From: Gammaproteobacteria bacterium
GTDB taxonomy: Bacteria; Pseudomonadota; Gammaproteobacteria; DSM-16500
NCBI GenBank assembly: GCA_013287765.1
Contig: JABDDD010000006.1
Location: 1 to 59,841 of the forward strand
Direction of reading: 5' to 3'
DNA: 59,841 bases
A model generated the notes under the pieces. It ran no database searches, was not told the DNA's origin, and saw nothing but the letters and a program-made list of their open reading frames with translations. Of the stretch, positions 9,105 to 17,263 are shown piece after piece. Position 1 is the first letter of the stretch. Each line of letters opens with the position of its first letter. The translations under genes and the position numbers were made by a program.

Positions 9105-10096
9105 AGATTAGATATCCTATAAATTTCTTCTACAATTTTTAATGCAGCATGTGCATCATCAATACTAGGTTTTGACGGTCGATTAAGCTTTATATCGTCA
9201 ATGAATTCAGAAAATTCAGTTTCCCAAGAATTATCAGCCATTGGATATTCCCACATAGCCGTATCAGGTGGCCCCATGGCAGGTGTCATTTTATAGAAAG
9301 CCAATCTTTCAGTTCCATAACTGCCGCCTAAGCCATTAATATCAATTTTCCCAGTTTTGCCATAAATTTCAAAAGAAAAAAGATTTTTCCACTCAGTGCA
9401 GCTTGCATGCAAAAAAGCAGTTTGCTTTTTAGGGGTTTTAAGCATTAAAAATCCATTATCATCAACAGGCATATCCCAATAATAAGTATGTGCATGTCCT
9501 TGTACTTCACTAAAATCTCCTAAAAACCAGCGGGCTAAATCAATTAAATGCACGCCTTGATCGATTAATTCACCGCCCCCTGATAAATGCGGTTGTGCTC
9601 GCCATTCTTTATCATAGCCGATTCGCCCACCATGGCCATAACGCCCGCGAATAAACATTAATTCTCCTAACTCACCTTGATCAATCAATTCGCGTGCTTT
9701 TAAAAAAGCACGGTGATAACGATGATTAAATCCCACGCGAATGTGTACGTGGTTTTTTTTGGCAATCGCTAAAATTGGCTTTAATTCAGCCGTATTTCTG
9801 CCAGCAGGTTTTTCAATTAGAACATGTTTATTTGCAGTAATAGCTGCAAGTGAAATCTCTGCCAGTGTCGCATGCAAAGTTGCGATAATGACAATATCAA
9901 TATCAATATCAATATCAGTATTTGATGTATGCAAGATCTGATGCCAATCAGTAAAAGCTTTGCAGCCAGGGTAGAGTGCAGCAAGTGCTTGTGCTTTTTC
10001 AAGCACGATATCAACACAGGCAACTAATTGATGATCTTTTAAGGTGGATGCGCGTTTTTTTCCGATTAATCCACAACCGATAATGGCTATTTTCAT
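9101..10096 (-). CDS. Gfo/Idh/MocA family oxidoreductase
   Basis: This 331-residue NAD(P)-dependent oxidoreductase has an N-terminal Rossmann motif IGCGLIGKKRA (about 6-16), the EKPAGRN motif near 100, and GGGELIDQGVHLIDL near 175-189, which contains the conserved aspartate and histidine of the family. It probably oxidises or reduces a nucleotide sugar or sugar phosphate of the heptose branch. An Asp-Ile repeat of four units sits in the loop before the fourth beta strand, coded by a hexanucleotide repeat at 9892-9915. Start and stop overlap the neighbours by 4 bases. Confidence 0.82.
   Translation of the reverse strand: MKIAIIGCGLIGKKRASTLKDHQLVACVDIVLEKAQALAALYPGCKAFTDWHQILHTSNTDIDIDIDIVIIATLHATLAEISLAAITANKHVLIEKPAGRNTAELKPILAIAKKNHVHIRVGFNHRYHRAFLKARELIDQGELGELMFIRGRYGHGGRIGYDKEWRAQPHLSGGGELIDQGVHLIDLARWFLGDFSEVQGHAHTYYWDMPVDDNGFLMLKTPKKQTAFLHASCTEWKNLFSFEIYGKTGKIDINGLGGSYGTERLAFYKMTPAMGPPDTAMWEYPMADNSWETEFSEFIDDIKLNRPSKPSIDDAHAALKIVEEIYRISNL
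9892..9915. repeat. Hexanucleotide tandem repeat (CAATAT)4 inside a coding region
   Basis: Four perfect CAATAT units lie in the Gfo/Idh/MocA gene and code for four Asp-Ile pairs on the minus strand. The unit is a multiple of three, so copy-number change would alter loop length without breaking the frame. Confidence 0.85.
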
Positions 10097-10971
10097 TGAT
10101 CATGTTCCCATTTTTTTCCACGGTCTTCAGGGACAATTCGTCTTAAAGTATAAATATCTGACTGATCAAGTTCTTGTTTATAACGCGATAAATCCTGCCA
10201 AGGATCCCACACTGCGCTTAGTAATTTTCCAGTGATACTATTGCTTTCTGCTGAAGCTAAAAAGGCACAGAGTGATGCGCCTATCTCTAATGAAGTGCCC
10301 CCGGTTTTTTGTTGTTGCAGTGACTGTTGGTAAAATGCATCTCCTACTTTATCAGGGCCTGCTGTTAAGACTTCTGCTAATAAGCGGGTATTTAATGCGC
10401 CCGGTGCAACAGTATTTACATCAATATTAAAAGATTTAAGTTCCAGAGCTAGAGTTTCTGCAAATCGCACCACACCTGCTTTTGATGCAGCATAAGCACT
10501 TAAATAAGGCATAGGTTTGGTCGCGCCTCCGCCTGATAAAATAATTATTTTACCTGCTTTTTTTTGTTTAAAATGCGGGATGACACTGCGGCATTGTAAA
10601 ACAGTTCCTTTTAGGTTGATATCAATTGCATGTGACCATTCTTGCCAATCAATTTCATCAATCGCACCTTTGGTGCCATAAATGCCAGCATTAGCGATTA
10701 AAATATCTATCGTACCCATTTTTTCTAAAGATTGAATCACTAAATTTTCGACATCTTCTATTTTGGATATATCAGCAGGAAGTGCAAATATTTTTGTTGA
10801 ATGATTAAGTGCTAATAAATCTGCCTGTGCTTTAAAAAGCTGATTTTGATTGCGAGCACATAACATCACATTCGCACCTTCTATTACAAAATGTTTTGCA
10901 ACGGCTAATCCAAATCCTTGACTTGCCCCACTGATAATGGCATTTAATCCATTTAATTTTTTTAGTGTCAT
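10093..10971 (-). CDS. Short-chain dehydrogenase/reductase
   Basis: This 292-residue classical SDR has the cofactor motif GASQGFGLAVA (about 16-26), NAGIYG near 93, a catalytic serine in ILSGGGA near 145, and YAASKAG near 160. The C-terminal part is longer than in minimal SDRs and charged. It lies in the heptose operon with 4-base overlaps on both sides. It likely reduces or oxidises a sugar carbon in the same pathway as the Gfo/Idh/MocA and UGDH-like proteins. The substrate is not identifiable. Confidence 0.82.
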   Translation of the reverse strand: MTLKKLNGLNAIISGASQGFGLAVAKHFVIEGANVMLCARNQNQLFKAQADLLALNHSTKIFALPADISKIEDVENLVIQSLEKMGTIDILIANAGIYGTKGAIDEIDWQEWSHAIDINLKGTVLQCRSVIPHFKQKKAGKIIILSGGGATKPMPYLSAYAASKAGVVRFAETLALELKSFNIDVNTVAPGALNTRLLAEVLTAGPDKVGDAFYQQSLQQQKTGGTSLEIGASLCAFLASAESNSITGKLLSAVWDPWQDLSRYKQELDQSDIYTLRRIVPEDRGKKWEHDQ

Positions 10972-12257
10972 GGCTGATACCCGACAGAAAAATAACGAAT
11001 GCGTTTATCGTTTGAAAATATTTTTAAAAGCGCTCCTCCTGCATCAAAAACAGCAGGTTGTTTAGAATTTTTTAATAAAATATCAGCAGTCAGCATTTGC
11101 AATTCAGGTAAATCAGTTGCCACTAAAATAGCATCTACATTATAAAGCGCATCTTGTAACGTATTTTTTAATTGGATAAAATGCATGGTTTCTGGTAATG
11201 ATTTTACTTTTGGATCATAAGCTAAAACAGACATGCCTTGTTCTTTTAACCAGATACAAGCTTCAATTGCGCTTGATCGTCGCAAAGTATCTGTTCCTGC
11301 TTTATAAGCTAAACCTAAAACAGCAATAGTCTTATTTTTTAGTGGGTTTAATATGTCAGTGATACGCTTTAAAGACCATTGTTGATGGGAAAGATTACTA
11401 ATGGGTAGAGAATTTATTAAAGGAATATTGGATTGAGTTTTATGCCCCATTTCAATTAAATAATTAACATCTCGTGCTAAGGTGCCACCAGCAATGGCAT
11501 GGCCTGGTTTAAGATAAGCTTTTGGACCAATACGACTTTCACTTTTTAAACCAAGTTCCACATCAGCAGCATTGGCGCCTACTTTTTCGCAGAGTGTGGC
11601 TATTTCATTAATAAAAACAACAGAGGTTGCCAGAAAAGCATTTAATGCATGTTTAGTCATTTCTGCTGATTCTATAGACATCCAAATAATATTAGCAGAA
11701 AATCGATTTAATAATAATGCAATGCGAGTTTTATCTTTTTCTTGTTCTATACCTACAATAATGCGCTCGGGATGGGTAAATACTTCGATGGCTTTGCCAA
11801 GTCTTAAGTTTTCAGGGCTAAAGCCAAAAGTAATATTTTTATCAAAATACTGTTCTTTGCAATAGATCGATAATTTTTTTGTGCTGCCGACTGGTAACTG
11901 TGAAGAAATTAAAATTAAAGTCTCTTTTGCCACAAAAGGTAATATTGCTTTTATTTGAGTGATAACTGATTCAACATCTGCTATATCATTATTATCAACT
12001 GGCGTATCAAAAGTTACCCAGATAAAATCAACAGTTGATAATGTACCAGGTTCGCTGACAAAAGTTAATTGCTTTGATTGTACACCTTCTGCAATCAATT
12101 CGTTTAATCCAGGTTCGTAAAGGGGCGCTTTATTTTTTTTTAGTTCATTGATGACTAAGCTATCTGGATCATAAGCAATGACTTCTATACCTGCTTTTGC
12201 TAAAGCAGCTGCTGTGACGACGCCTAAATGCCAAAGGCCAAAAACCGCTATTTTCAT
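10968..12257 (-). CDS. UDP-glucose dehydrogenase-like protein lacking the catalytic cysteine
   Basis: Starting at ATG 12257 (ATGA overlap with the previous gene) gives about 429 residues beginning MKIAVFGLWHLGVVTAA, the UGDH N-terminal NAD motif. The central EMTKHALNAFLA keeps the family Lys and Asn. The site that is GYGGSCFPKD in true UGDH reads AIAGGTLARD here, so the nucleophilic Cys is Thr. The family PEFLREG site reads PENLRLG, so a conserved Glu is Leu. Two-step oxidation to an acid is therefore unlikely. A single oxidation or another activity on a heptose nucleotide is possible. A longer in-frame start at 12344 would extend into the upstream gene and is not supported. Confidence 0.85.
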   Translation of the reverse strand: MKIAVFGLWHLGVVTAAALAKAGIEVIAYDPDSLVINELKKNKAPLYEPGLNELIAEGVQSKQLTFVSEPGTLSTVDFIWVTFDTPVDNNDIADVESVITQIKAILPFVAKETLILISSQLPVGSTKKLSIYCKEQYFDKNITFGFSPENLRLGKAIEVFTHPERIIVGIEQEKDKTRIALLLNRFSANIIWMSIESAEMTKHALNAFLATSVVFINEIATLCEKVGANAADVELGLKSESRIGPKAYLKPGHAIAGGTLARDVNYLIEMGHKTQSNIPLINSLPISNLSHQQWSLKRITDILNPLKNKTIAVLGLAYKAGTDTLRRSSAIEACIWLKEQGMSVLAYDPKVKSLPETMHFIQLKNTLQDALYNVDAILVATDLPELQMLTADILLKNSKQPAVFDAGGALLKIFSNDKRIRYFSVGYQP

Positions 12258-13210
12258 GAGCGCATCTCCATGACCCAAGGATTTTGATGTAAATATTGAA
12301 TAGTGTGCATAATGCCTTGTTGAATAGTCAATCTGGGTTGCCAACCTAATTGCCGAATACGTGTGCAGTCTAGTAAAATAAAAGGATTATCACCAATCCA
12401 ACCACGCTCACCACCAGAATATTTTTTTTGCGGAGATAATTTTAAATAGTCGCAGATCCAACTGATAGAATCATTCACTTCACAATATTCATCAGTTCCT
12501 AAATTAAAAATATTTACTTTTTCTTTTGCGTTTAGCACAGCACACAATACAGCATCTAAACAATCTTGAATATATAAATAGGATTTACGTTGTTTGCCAT
12601 TACCTAATACCAGTAAATTATCAGGATTTTTTAATAGTTGGTGATAAAAATCAAATACATGACCGTGGGTGTATCTTTCTCCTAAAATCGAGACAAAACG
12701 AAAGATAAAACTTTGAAAGTTAAATCCTTCACAATAAGCTTGTATTAATCCTTCTGCTGCTAATTTTGAGGCGCCATATAAAGAGGTTTGTGTGGGGAAA
12801 AAAGCGGTCTCAGGCGTAGGGGTGATAGGGGCTTCACCATAAATAGAACCAGTGGATGCAAAGGCAATTTGTTTGACATTATTAGCACGCATGCTTTCTA
12901 ACACATTGAAAGTGGCAATGGTGTTTTGTTCTAAATCTTTATTGGGATGATGTGTGCCAAACCGTACATCTGCATTGGCTGCAAAATGAAAAACAAAATG
13001 ACAATTTTTCATGCTATGGGTTAGTAAATCACGATCTAATAAATCGCCTGTGATTAAATTAAAATTCGGATTTTTTCTTGCAAGTGTTAAAAATTCATGT
13101 AAGCCAGTTGAGAAATTATCATAGCCACTGACAGTATGACCATCTTGTAATAATCGATCTGTTAAATTGCTACCAATAAATCCGGCGCATCCCGTAACAA
13201 AAAAATGCAT
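12254..13210 (-). CDS. NAD-dependent nucleotide-sugar epimerase/dehydratase
   Basis: This 318-residue extended SDR has TGCAGFIGSNL (about 6-16), FHFAANADVRFG near 73, and the catalytic YGASKLAAEG near 147. The C-terminal motif GGERGWIGDNP is shared with the epimerase at 3376-4362. It is the first gene of the heptose sub-operon, with a promoter candidate upstream at 13253-13281 and AAGGA nine bases before ATG 13210. It may be a GDP-heptose or UDP-sugar epimerase; the exact reaction is unknown. Confidence 0.82.
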   Translation of the reverse strand: MHFFVTGCAGFIGSNLTDRLLQDGHTVSGYDNFSTGLHEFLTLARKNPNFNLITGDLLDRDLLTHSMKNCHFVFHFAANADVRFGTHHPNKDLEQNTIATFNVLESMRANNVKQIAFASTGSIYGEAPITPTPETAFFPTQTSLYGASKLAAEGLIQAYCEGFNFQSFIFRFVSILGERYTHGHVFDFYHQLLKNPDNLLVLGNGKQRKSYLYIQDCLDAVLCAVLNAKEKVNIFNLGTDEYCEVNDSISWICDYLKLSPQKKYSGGERGWIGDNPFILLDCTRIRQLGWQPRLTIQQGIMHTIQYLHQNPWVMEMRS

Positions 13211-13252
13211 TTCCTATTTTCCTTTTTTATTTTTTGTCCTAATTATTGACAT

Positions 13253-13281
13253 AAGATAACTGATATTTATTATTCTGCCAA
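13253..13281 (-). promoter_or_regulatory. Sigma-70-like promoter for the heptose sub-operon
   Basis: On the minus strand TTGGCA (13276-13281) and TATCTT (13253-13258) are separated by 17 bases. The -35 box matches consensus at 5 of 6 positions and the -10 at 4 of 6. It lies in the 79-base gap before the epimerase start at 13210 and would give a leader of about 35 bases. Confidence 0.5.
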
Positions 13282-13289
13282 CAAAAAAA

Positions 13290-14009
13290 TTATTTATACG
13301 CAATAAATAAAGTAGGATTGACTGGCGTTAAAATAGCAGGTATTTTATAGCCATAAATAATTACCCAACGCCCGATTGGGATAGGTTTTATTTCTACTTT
13401 GTTAAATTTAGTATTTAACATATTTCTAAGTGTTTTAACCGAATATTGTAATGTGGCAGGATGATTCAAAATTTTATCTATTATACGAGAAGTTATTGGG
13501 AAAACTAACTTTTCAAAATGATAAAACCAACTAGGGACACAAGATTCAACAATAATCATTTTGCCGCCAGGTTTCAAGACACGATGGGCTTCATCAATGG
13601 CTGTCATCACATTTTTAATAGAAGCACTGCAAGTCTTGCCAATCAAATGATGAATCAACATCACCATCAAAACTGCGTCAAAATGATTATTTTTCTCAGG
13701 AACAGCCAAAGCACTTCCTTGTTTGAGTATCACATTAGGTGGGGAAATTAAAGAAGTGGGTGGTTTATCTAAAAATAAATCAAGTCCAATAATTTGTGTG
13801 ATTAATTCGACATTGTAATCAAATACTCCACCATTCCCAATATCCAATAATAAAGTAGTATCTTGAATGGCCTCATTAACATGAGTACGTATAGTATTAT
13901 ACGTATCTAATGTTTTTACTTTTTCTGAGTATTTATCAAATTTATCGCGGAAAAAAGCAATATTATGTTTAATATTCTCAGGCGTTTGTCCTTCATCTTG
14001 CGTGGTCAT
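13290..14009 (-). CDS. Class I SAM-dependent methyltransferase
   Basis: This 239-residue protein has a Rossmann methyltransferase core. LLLDIGNGGVFDYNVE near 53-68 is a variant motif I, the family acidic residue follows in IIGLDLF, HFDAVLMVMLIHHL is motif IV near 109-122, and AHRVLKPGGKMIIVES is the motif V/VI region. It is close to the Methyltransf_11 group. Its position among glycosyltransferases suggests O-methylation of a glycan or lipid-linked sugar, which is inference. Start and stop are clean, and the start overlaps the previous gene by 4 bases. Confidence 0.78.
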   Translation of the reverse strand: MTTQDEGQTPENIKHNIAFFRDKFDKYSEKVKTLDTYNTIRTHVNEAIQDTTLLLDIGNGGVFDYNVELITQIIGLDLFLDKPPTSLISPPNVILKQGSALAVPEKNNHFDAVLMVMLIHHLIGKTCSASIKNVMTAIDEAHRVLKPGGKMIIVESCVPSWFYHFEKLVFPITSRIIDKILNHPATLQYSVKTLRNMLNTKFNKVEIKPIPIGRWVIIYGYKIPAILTPVNPTLFIAYK

Positions 14010-14896
14010 TTTTTTTTATCCTTGTAAAGGGTGAGCAAACAGCGTATTCCCACAGGGTATGAAATAAAATTACCTAATTTTAATTCGGTTTGCATTAATA
14101 AATGTAAAAGTGGATTACGTTTTGTTGCATTAATATTTTTTTCTATTTGTTTTTTTTGTGAGCTTTCTGATGCTTGATTGAAACGTTGATTATATTTTTT
14201 AACTAACCAAAATCCTGGATAGAGAAAAAAACCTAAATGCGATTGTTTTTTTATATTAAAACCAACAGATAGCGCAAGTGCTCGTAAATCTTTAGCACGA
14301 TAGCGTCGATAGTGCATTAACATTTTGTCATAGCAATCATATAGCTTTGGATTAGCTGGTACTTCAATCACCAAGGTGCCGCCTGGTTTTAAAATGCGAT
14401 AAACTTGTTGTAGTGCTGTTTTATCTGCTTTAATATGCTCTAAGACATTTAACATAATCACGGCATCAATACTTTGATCTGGAAAAGGACATTGCGTGAT
14501 GTCGAAACGAAATAAAGGAATTTTCGGTATTTTTTGGCTTAATTTTTGTAAAGGCTCTATGACAACATCAGAACCCATGATGCAACAATCTGAAAAAACA
14601 GTGCATAAACGTTCTAACATAAAACCTGATGAACAACCCACTTCAAGAATAGTAGATTGTGCGGATAAATGCGCAGATTGAAGTTGCGAAATAGCATGAT
14701 CTCGAGAGGCGCAATCAATAAAATGTTGATCACCTGCTGATTCTTCATGAAAAAAAGTTAAATCATCATTCCAACCTAAAGAATTAAAACTATATTCCAA
14801 AACATTTATTGGGTTATTATTAAGGGTAAATCCATGGCCATTCCAAATAGGAATACTATCTGAGATTGGCGGTAATTTAAAAGGAAGTTCCATCAT
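14006..14896 (-). CDS. Class I SAM-dependent methyltransferase
   Basis: From ATG 14896 (GAGA nine bases upstream) the product has about 296 residues. Motif I is ILEVGCSSGFMLERL and the acidic residue is in GSDVV. DAVIMLNVLEHI is motif IV, with LKPGGTLVIEVPA after it. This is the pattern of ubiE-like methyltransferases used in polysaccharide tailoring. The C-terminal 80 residues are basic. It overlaps both neighbours: 4 bases with the methyltransferase after it and 20 bases with the GtrB-like gene before it. Substrate unknown. Confidence 0.78.
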   Translation of the reverse strand: MMELPFKLPPISDSIPIWNGHGFTLNNNPINVLEYSFNSLGWNDDLTFFHEESAGDQHFIDCASRDHAISQLQSAHLSAQSTILEVGCSSGFMLERLCTVFSDCCIMGSDVVIEPLQKLSQKIPKIPLFRFDITQCPFPDQSIDAVIMLNVLEHIKADKTALQQVYRILKPGGTLVIEVPANPKLYDCYDKMLMHYRRYRAKDLRALALSVGFNIKKQSHLGFFLYPGFWLVKKYNQRFNQASESSQKKQIEKNINATKRNPLLHLLMQTELKLGNFISYPVGIRCLLTLYKDKKK

Positions 14897-15872
14897 GATT
14901 TTTTTTCTCAATTATTTTATCAACAATAAACATAGGTCGTCTTTTGACTTCATCATAAATTCGACCAACATATTCGCCCATTAATCCTAAACATAATAAT
15001 TGAATCCCGGAAAAAAAAGTCACAATAATAACCGTGGTTGATAGCCCAGGGGTGAGAGGAATATTATTGAATTTTTGCAAAACATACCAAGTGCCTAATA
15101 AAAAACTAAATCCAGCAATAATAGCGCCTGCAATGGACATCATTTGCAAAGGACGACTACTAAAGCTAATTAAGCCGTTTAAGCCTATTTTTAGCGAACC
15201 GGTGAAACGATTATAGTTACCTTTGCCGGCAAAACGTTTGTCGCGATCATATTCTATAAAAGCTTGTTTAAACCCAACATAGGCGACTAAACCTCGCAAA
15301 AACCCATGTGTTTCATTTAAGCCCCGTACTTCTTCAATGACACGCCTGGTCATAATTCTAAAATCGCCAGTATTTCGTGGAATTTGAATATCACTTAATC
15401 GATTAATGATTTTATAGCCTAAATAAGAAATAAAGCGTTTTAATAGAGTCTCGCCTTGTCGTGACCGGCGTTTAGCATAAACGACCTCAAATCCTTCCTG
15501 TAATTTTTGGTACATAGATAATATCAATTCTGGGGGGTCTTGTAGATCCACATCAATAACCACAGCTGTTTTACCCGCACAATGCAGGATTCCAGCAAGT
15601 GTTGCAGAAGGTTGACCAAAACGGCGAGAAAAGAGCATTAATTTTATATTAGCATTGCGTTCAATTTCTTGTCGAATGACTTCTTCCGTATTATCAGGAG
15701 AGGGGTCTAGGCAAAAAATAATTTCATAAGAAAGATCGTGATCAGCTGTATGTAAGGCATTCTCCATGCGCGCTAAAAAAGCTTGAATATTATTAGATTC
15801 TTTATAGACAGGCACAATAATAGATATATTTGGGATAGATATATTAATGGGCGGCAATCCTATATTCTCCAT
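14877..15872 (-). CDS. Polyprenyl-phosphate glycosyltransferase (GtrB/ArnC-like, GT2)
   Basis: This 331-residue protein has a GT2 core. IIVPVYKESNNI lies near 18, VIDVDLQDPPEL (metal and donor site) near 95-106, and a QGETLLKRF-type segment follows. Two C-terminal membrane helices lie at about 235-260 and 272-295. It fits the GtrB/ArnC/DPM group, which moves a sugar from a nucleotide to undecaprenyl phosphate for later use by GT-C enzymes in the periplasm. This pairs well with the membrane proteins at 1-1218, 19764-24280 and 35152-36879. AAGGAGAG precedes ATG 15872. Confidence 0.88.
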   Translation of the reverse strand: MENIGLPPINISIPNISIIVPVYKESNNIQAFLARMENALHTADHDLSYEIIFCLDPSPDNTEEVIRQEIERNANIKLMLFSRRFGQPSATLAGILHCAGKTAVVIDVDLQDPPELILSMYQKLQEGFEVVYAKRRSRQGETLLKRFISYLGYKIINRLSDIQIPRNTGDFRIMTRRVIEEVRGLNETHGFLRGLVAYVGFKQAFIEYDRDKRFAGKGNYNRFTGSLKIGLNGLISFSSRPLQMMSIAGAIIAGFSFLLGTWYVLQKFNNIPLTPGLSTTVIIVTFFSGIQLLCLGLMGEYVGRIYDEVKRRPMFIVDKIIEKKNHDGTSF

Positions 15873-15898
15873 AGTTCTCTCCTTAAAACACTTGTGGA

Positions 15899-17263
15899 TT
15901 ATATTCCTGAATCTTCTTTCATTTCAAGTTTATTTATTAACAATAAATTTTTTACTCTAAAAGAAAGTGGTCGAAAATCATTGTTGCGGCAATAGTCATG
16001 CATGATAAACCATTTATCAGTATGGATTTGAATAGAATGTTTGCCTGTGTTTAAGGGTTCTTTTAAGATAAGATCAATTAAAAAGCTTTTTTGATGAATC
16101 GTATAAGCAGCTATTTTTTGTTGATTAATATAAATAGTTAGCTCTAGAGATTTTAGAAACTGAAACTCTCCTTGTAATTGGAACTGTTGCACGGGAGACG
16201 TGACCTCCATTATTTTTGTTAAGTGAGGCCCGACCCAGTGATCATCCCAAACTTGTTGATAATTTAAATAAGCCATGACTTGCGGATATTGACTTAATAA
16301 TTTTTGCGGAGAGGTTGGATTTTTGAATATAGGTTTTAGACGCGTATGGCATTTTGCAAAGTAAATAACATCTAAACCCAATAAAAGCCCGATTAATTTC
16401 TGCAGCGGTTGACTATCTTTTTTTAAATATGTTCTAGTTTTTGATATACGTTTAGCGTTGATAAGTGAAAATGCGAGTTGCAGATAGAATGCTGAAAAAG
16501 GTTTTCGCCAATATTTTTTGCTGATTTCAATTGATTTTTTTAAACGAATTTCATCATTGATTAAACTGGTTTTAGCAGCTGTATGTAATCTATAATATGC
16601 AAATATTTGATTAATAAAATGAAAATGATAATGCTGACTGTATCGACAAAATAGATCATAATCTAAGACCCATTGTTCATTTTCATCTAACCCACCATAG
16701 CGTAGATACACTTCTTTTGACCAAAAAACAGCAGGCTGTGGGATGCCATGACCTTTCCATATTTTCAATAAACGTTGATGATTGACGAAATAACTTGGAT
16801 GCTCAATATGTAAAATATCATTGTTTTCTCGCATAAATAAACAACGACCCATCACAATATAGTGTCCTTTTTGTGGATCAATTTCTAAAGCGATGCGATG
16901 AAAAGTATCAGGTTTAAAAGTATCATCAGAGTTTAAAAAACAAAAAATATCACCTGTTGCAATAGCAAATCCCTTATTAATCGCATTAGCTTGTCCCTTA
17001 TCAGGTTCGCGAATCACTATGAGATGAGGATATTTTGCTAAAATATGCGGTGTTTCATCAGTTGACATATTATCAACAATAATATGCTCATAGTTTAGAT
17101 AATTTTGTGCGATAACACTTTTTATAGTTTGTTCGATATAACATCCTTGATTGAACGAACTGGTAATGATCGAAATACGCGGTAAGATTCTTGTATTTGA
17201 TATAAAGTTAAAGTGTTTAACTTGTTTGTTGATGTATTTTTTTAAAAAGTGCCAAGGTTTCAA
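15899..17263 (-). CDS. GT2 glycosyltransferase with C-terminal beta-rich extension
   Basis: This 454-residue protein has an N-terminal GT2 domain (about 28-255) with SIITSSFNQGCYIEQTI, IVDNMSTDET, DKGQANAINKGF, FLNSDDTF as the metal site, and a WVLDYDLFCRY acceptor-side motif. The region from about 330 on is rich in beta-strand patterns (LKSLELTIYINQQKI, LIDLILKEPL) and looks like a carbohydrate-binding or accessory domain. The start is TTG at 17263 with GAAGAAG upstream; no better start is in frame. It overlaps the previous gene by 47 bases. Sugar specificity unknown. Confidence 0.82.
   Translation of the reverse strand: MKPWHFLKKYINKQVKHFNFISNTRILPRISIITSSFNQGCYIEQTIKSVIAQNYLNYEHIIVDNMSTDETPHILAKYPHLIVIREPDKGQANAINKGFAIATGDIFCFLNSDDTFKPDTFHRIALEIDPQKGHYIVMGRCLFMRENNDILHIEHPSYFVNHQRLLKIWKGHGIPQPAVFWSKEVYLRYGGLDENEQWVLDYDLFCRYSQHYHFHFINQIFAYYRLHTAAKTSLINDEIRLKKSIEISKKYWRKPFSAFYLQLAFSLINAKRISKTRTYLKKDSQPLQKLIGLLLGLDVIYFAKCHTRLKPIFKNPTSPQKLLSQYPQVMAYLNYQQVWDDHWVGPHLTKIMEVTSPVQQFQLQGEFQFLKSLELTIYINQQKIAAYTIHQKSFLIDLILKEPLNTGKHSIQIHTDKWFIMHDYCRNNDFRPLSFRVKNLLLINKLEMKEDSGI

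Noticed and set aside
11572-11865. 97-codon plus-strand frame
   Set aside because: Antisense to the UGDH-like gene with no recognisable domain.
10968-12257. Ordinary UDP-glucose or GDP-mannose dehydrogenase
   Set aside because: The catalytic Cys is Thr, so the normal product acid is not expected.
10968-12344. Longer start (12344) for the UGDH-like gene
   Set aside because: The extra 29 residues lie in the upstream epimerase gene and match nothing; ATG 12257 with ATGA overlap begins with the NAD motif.
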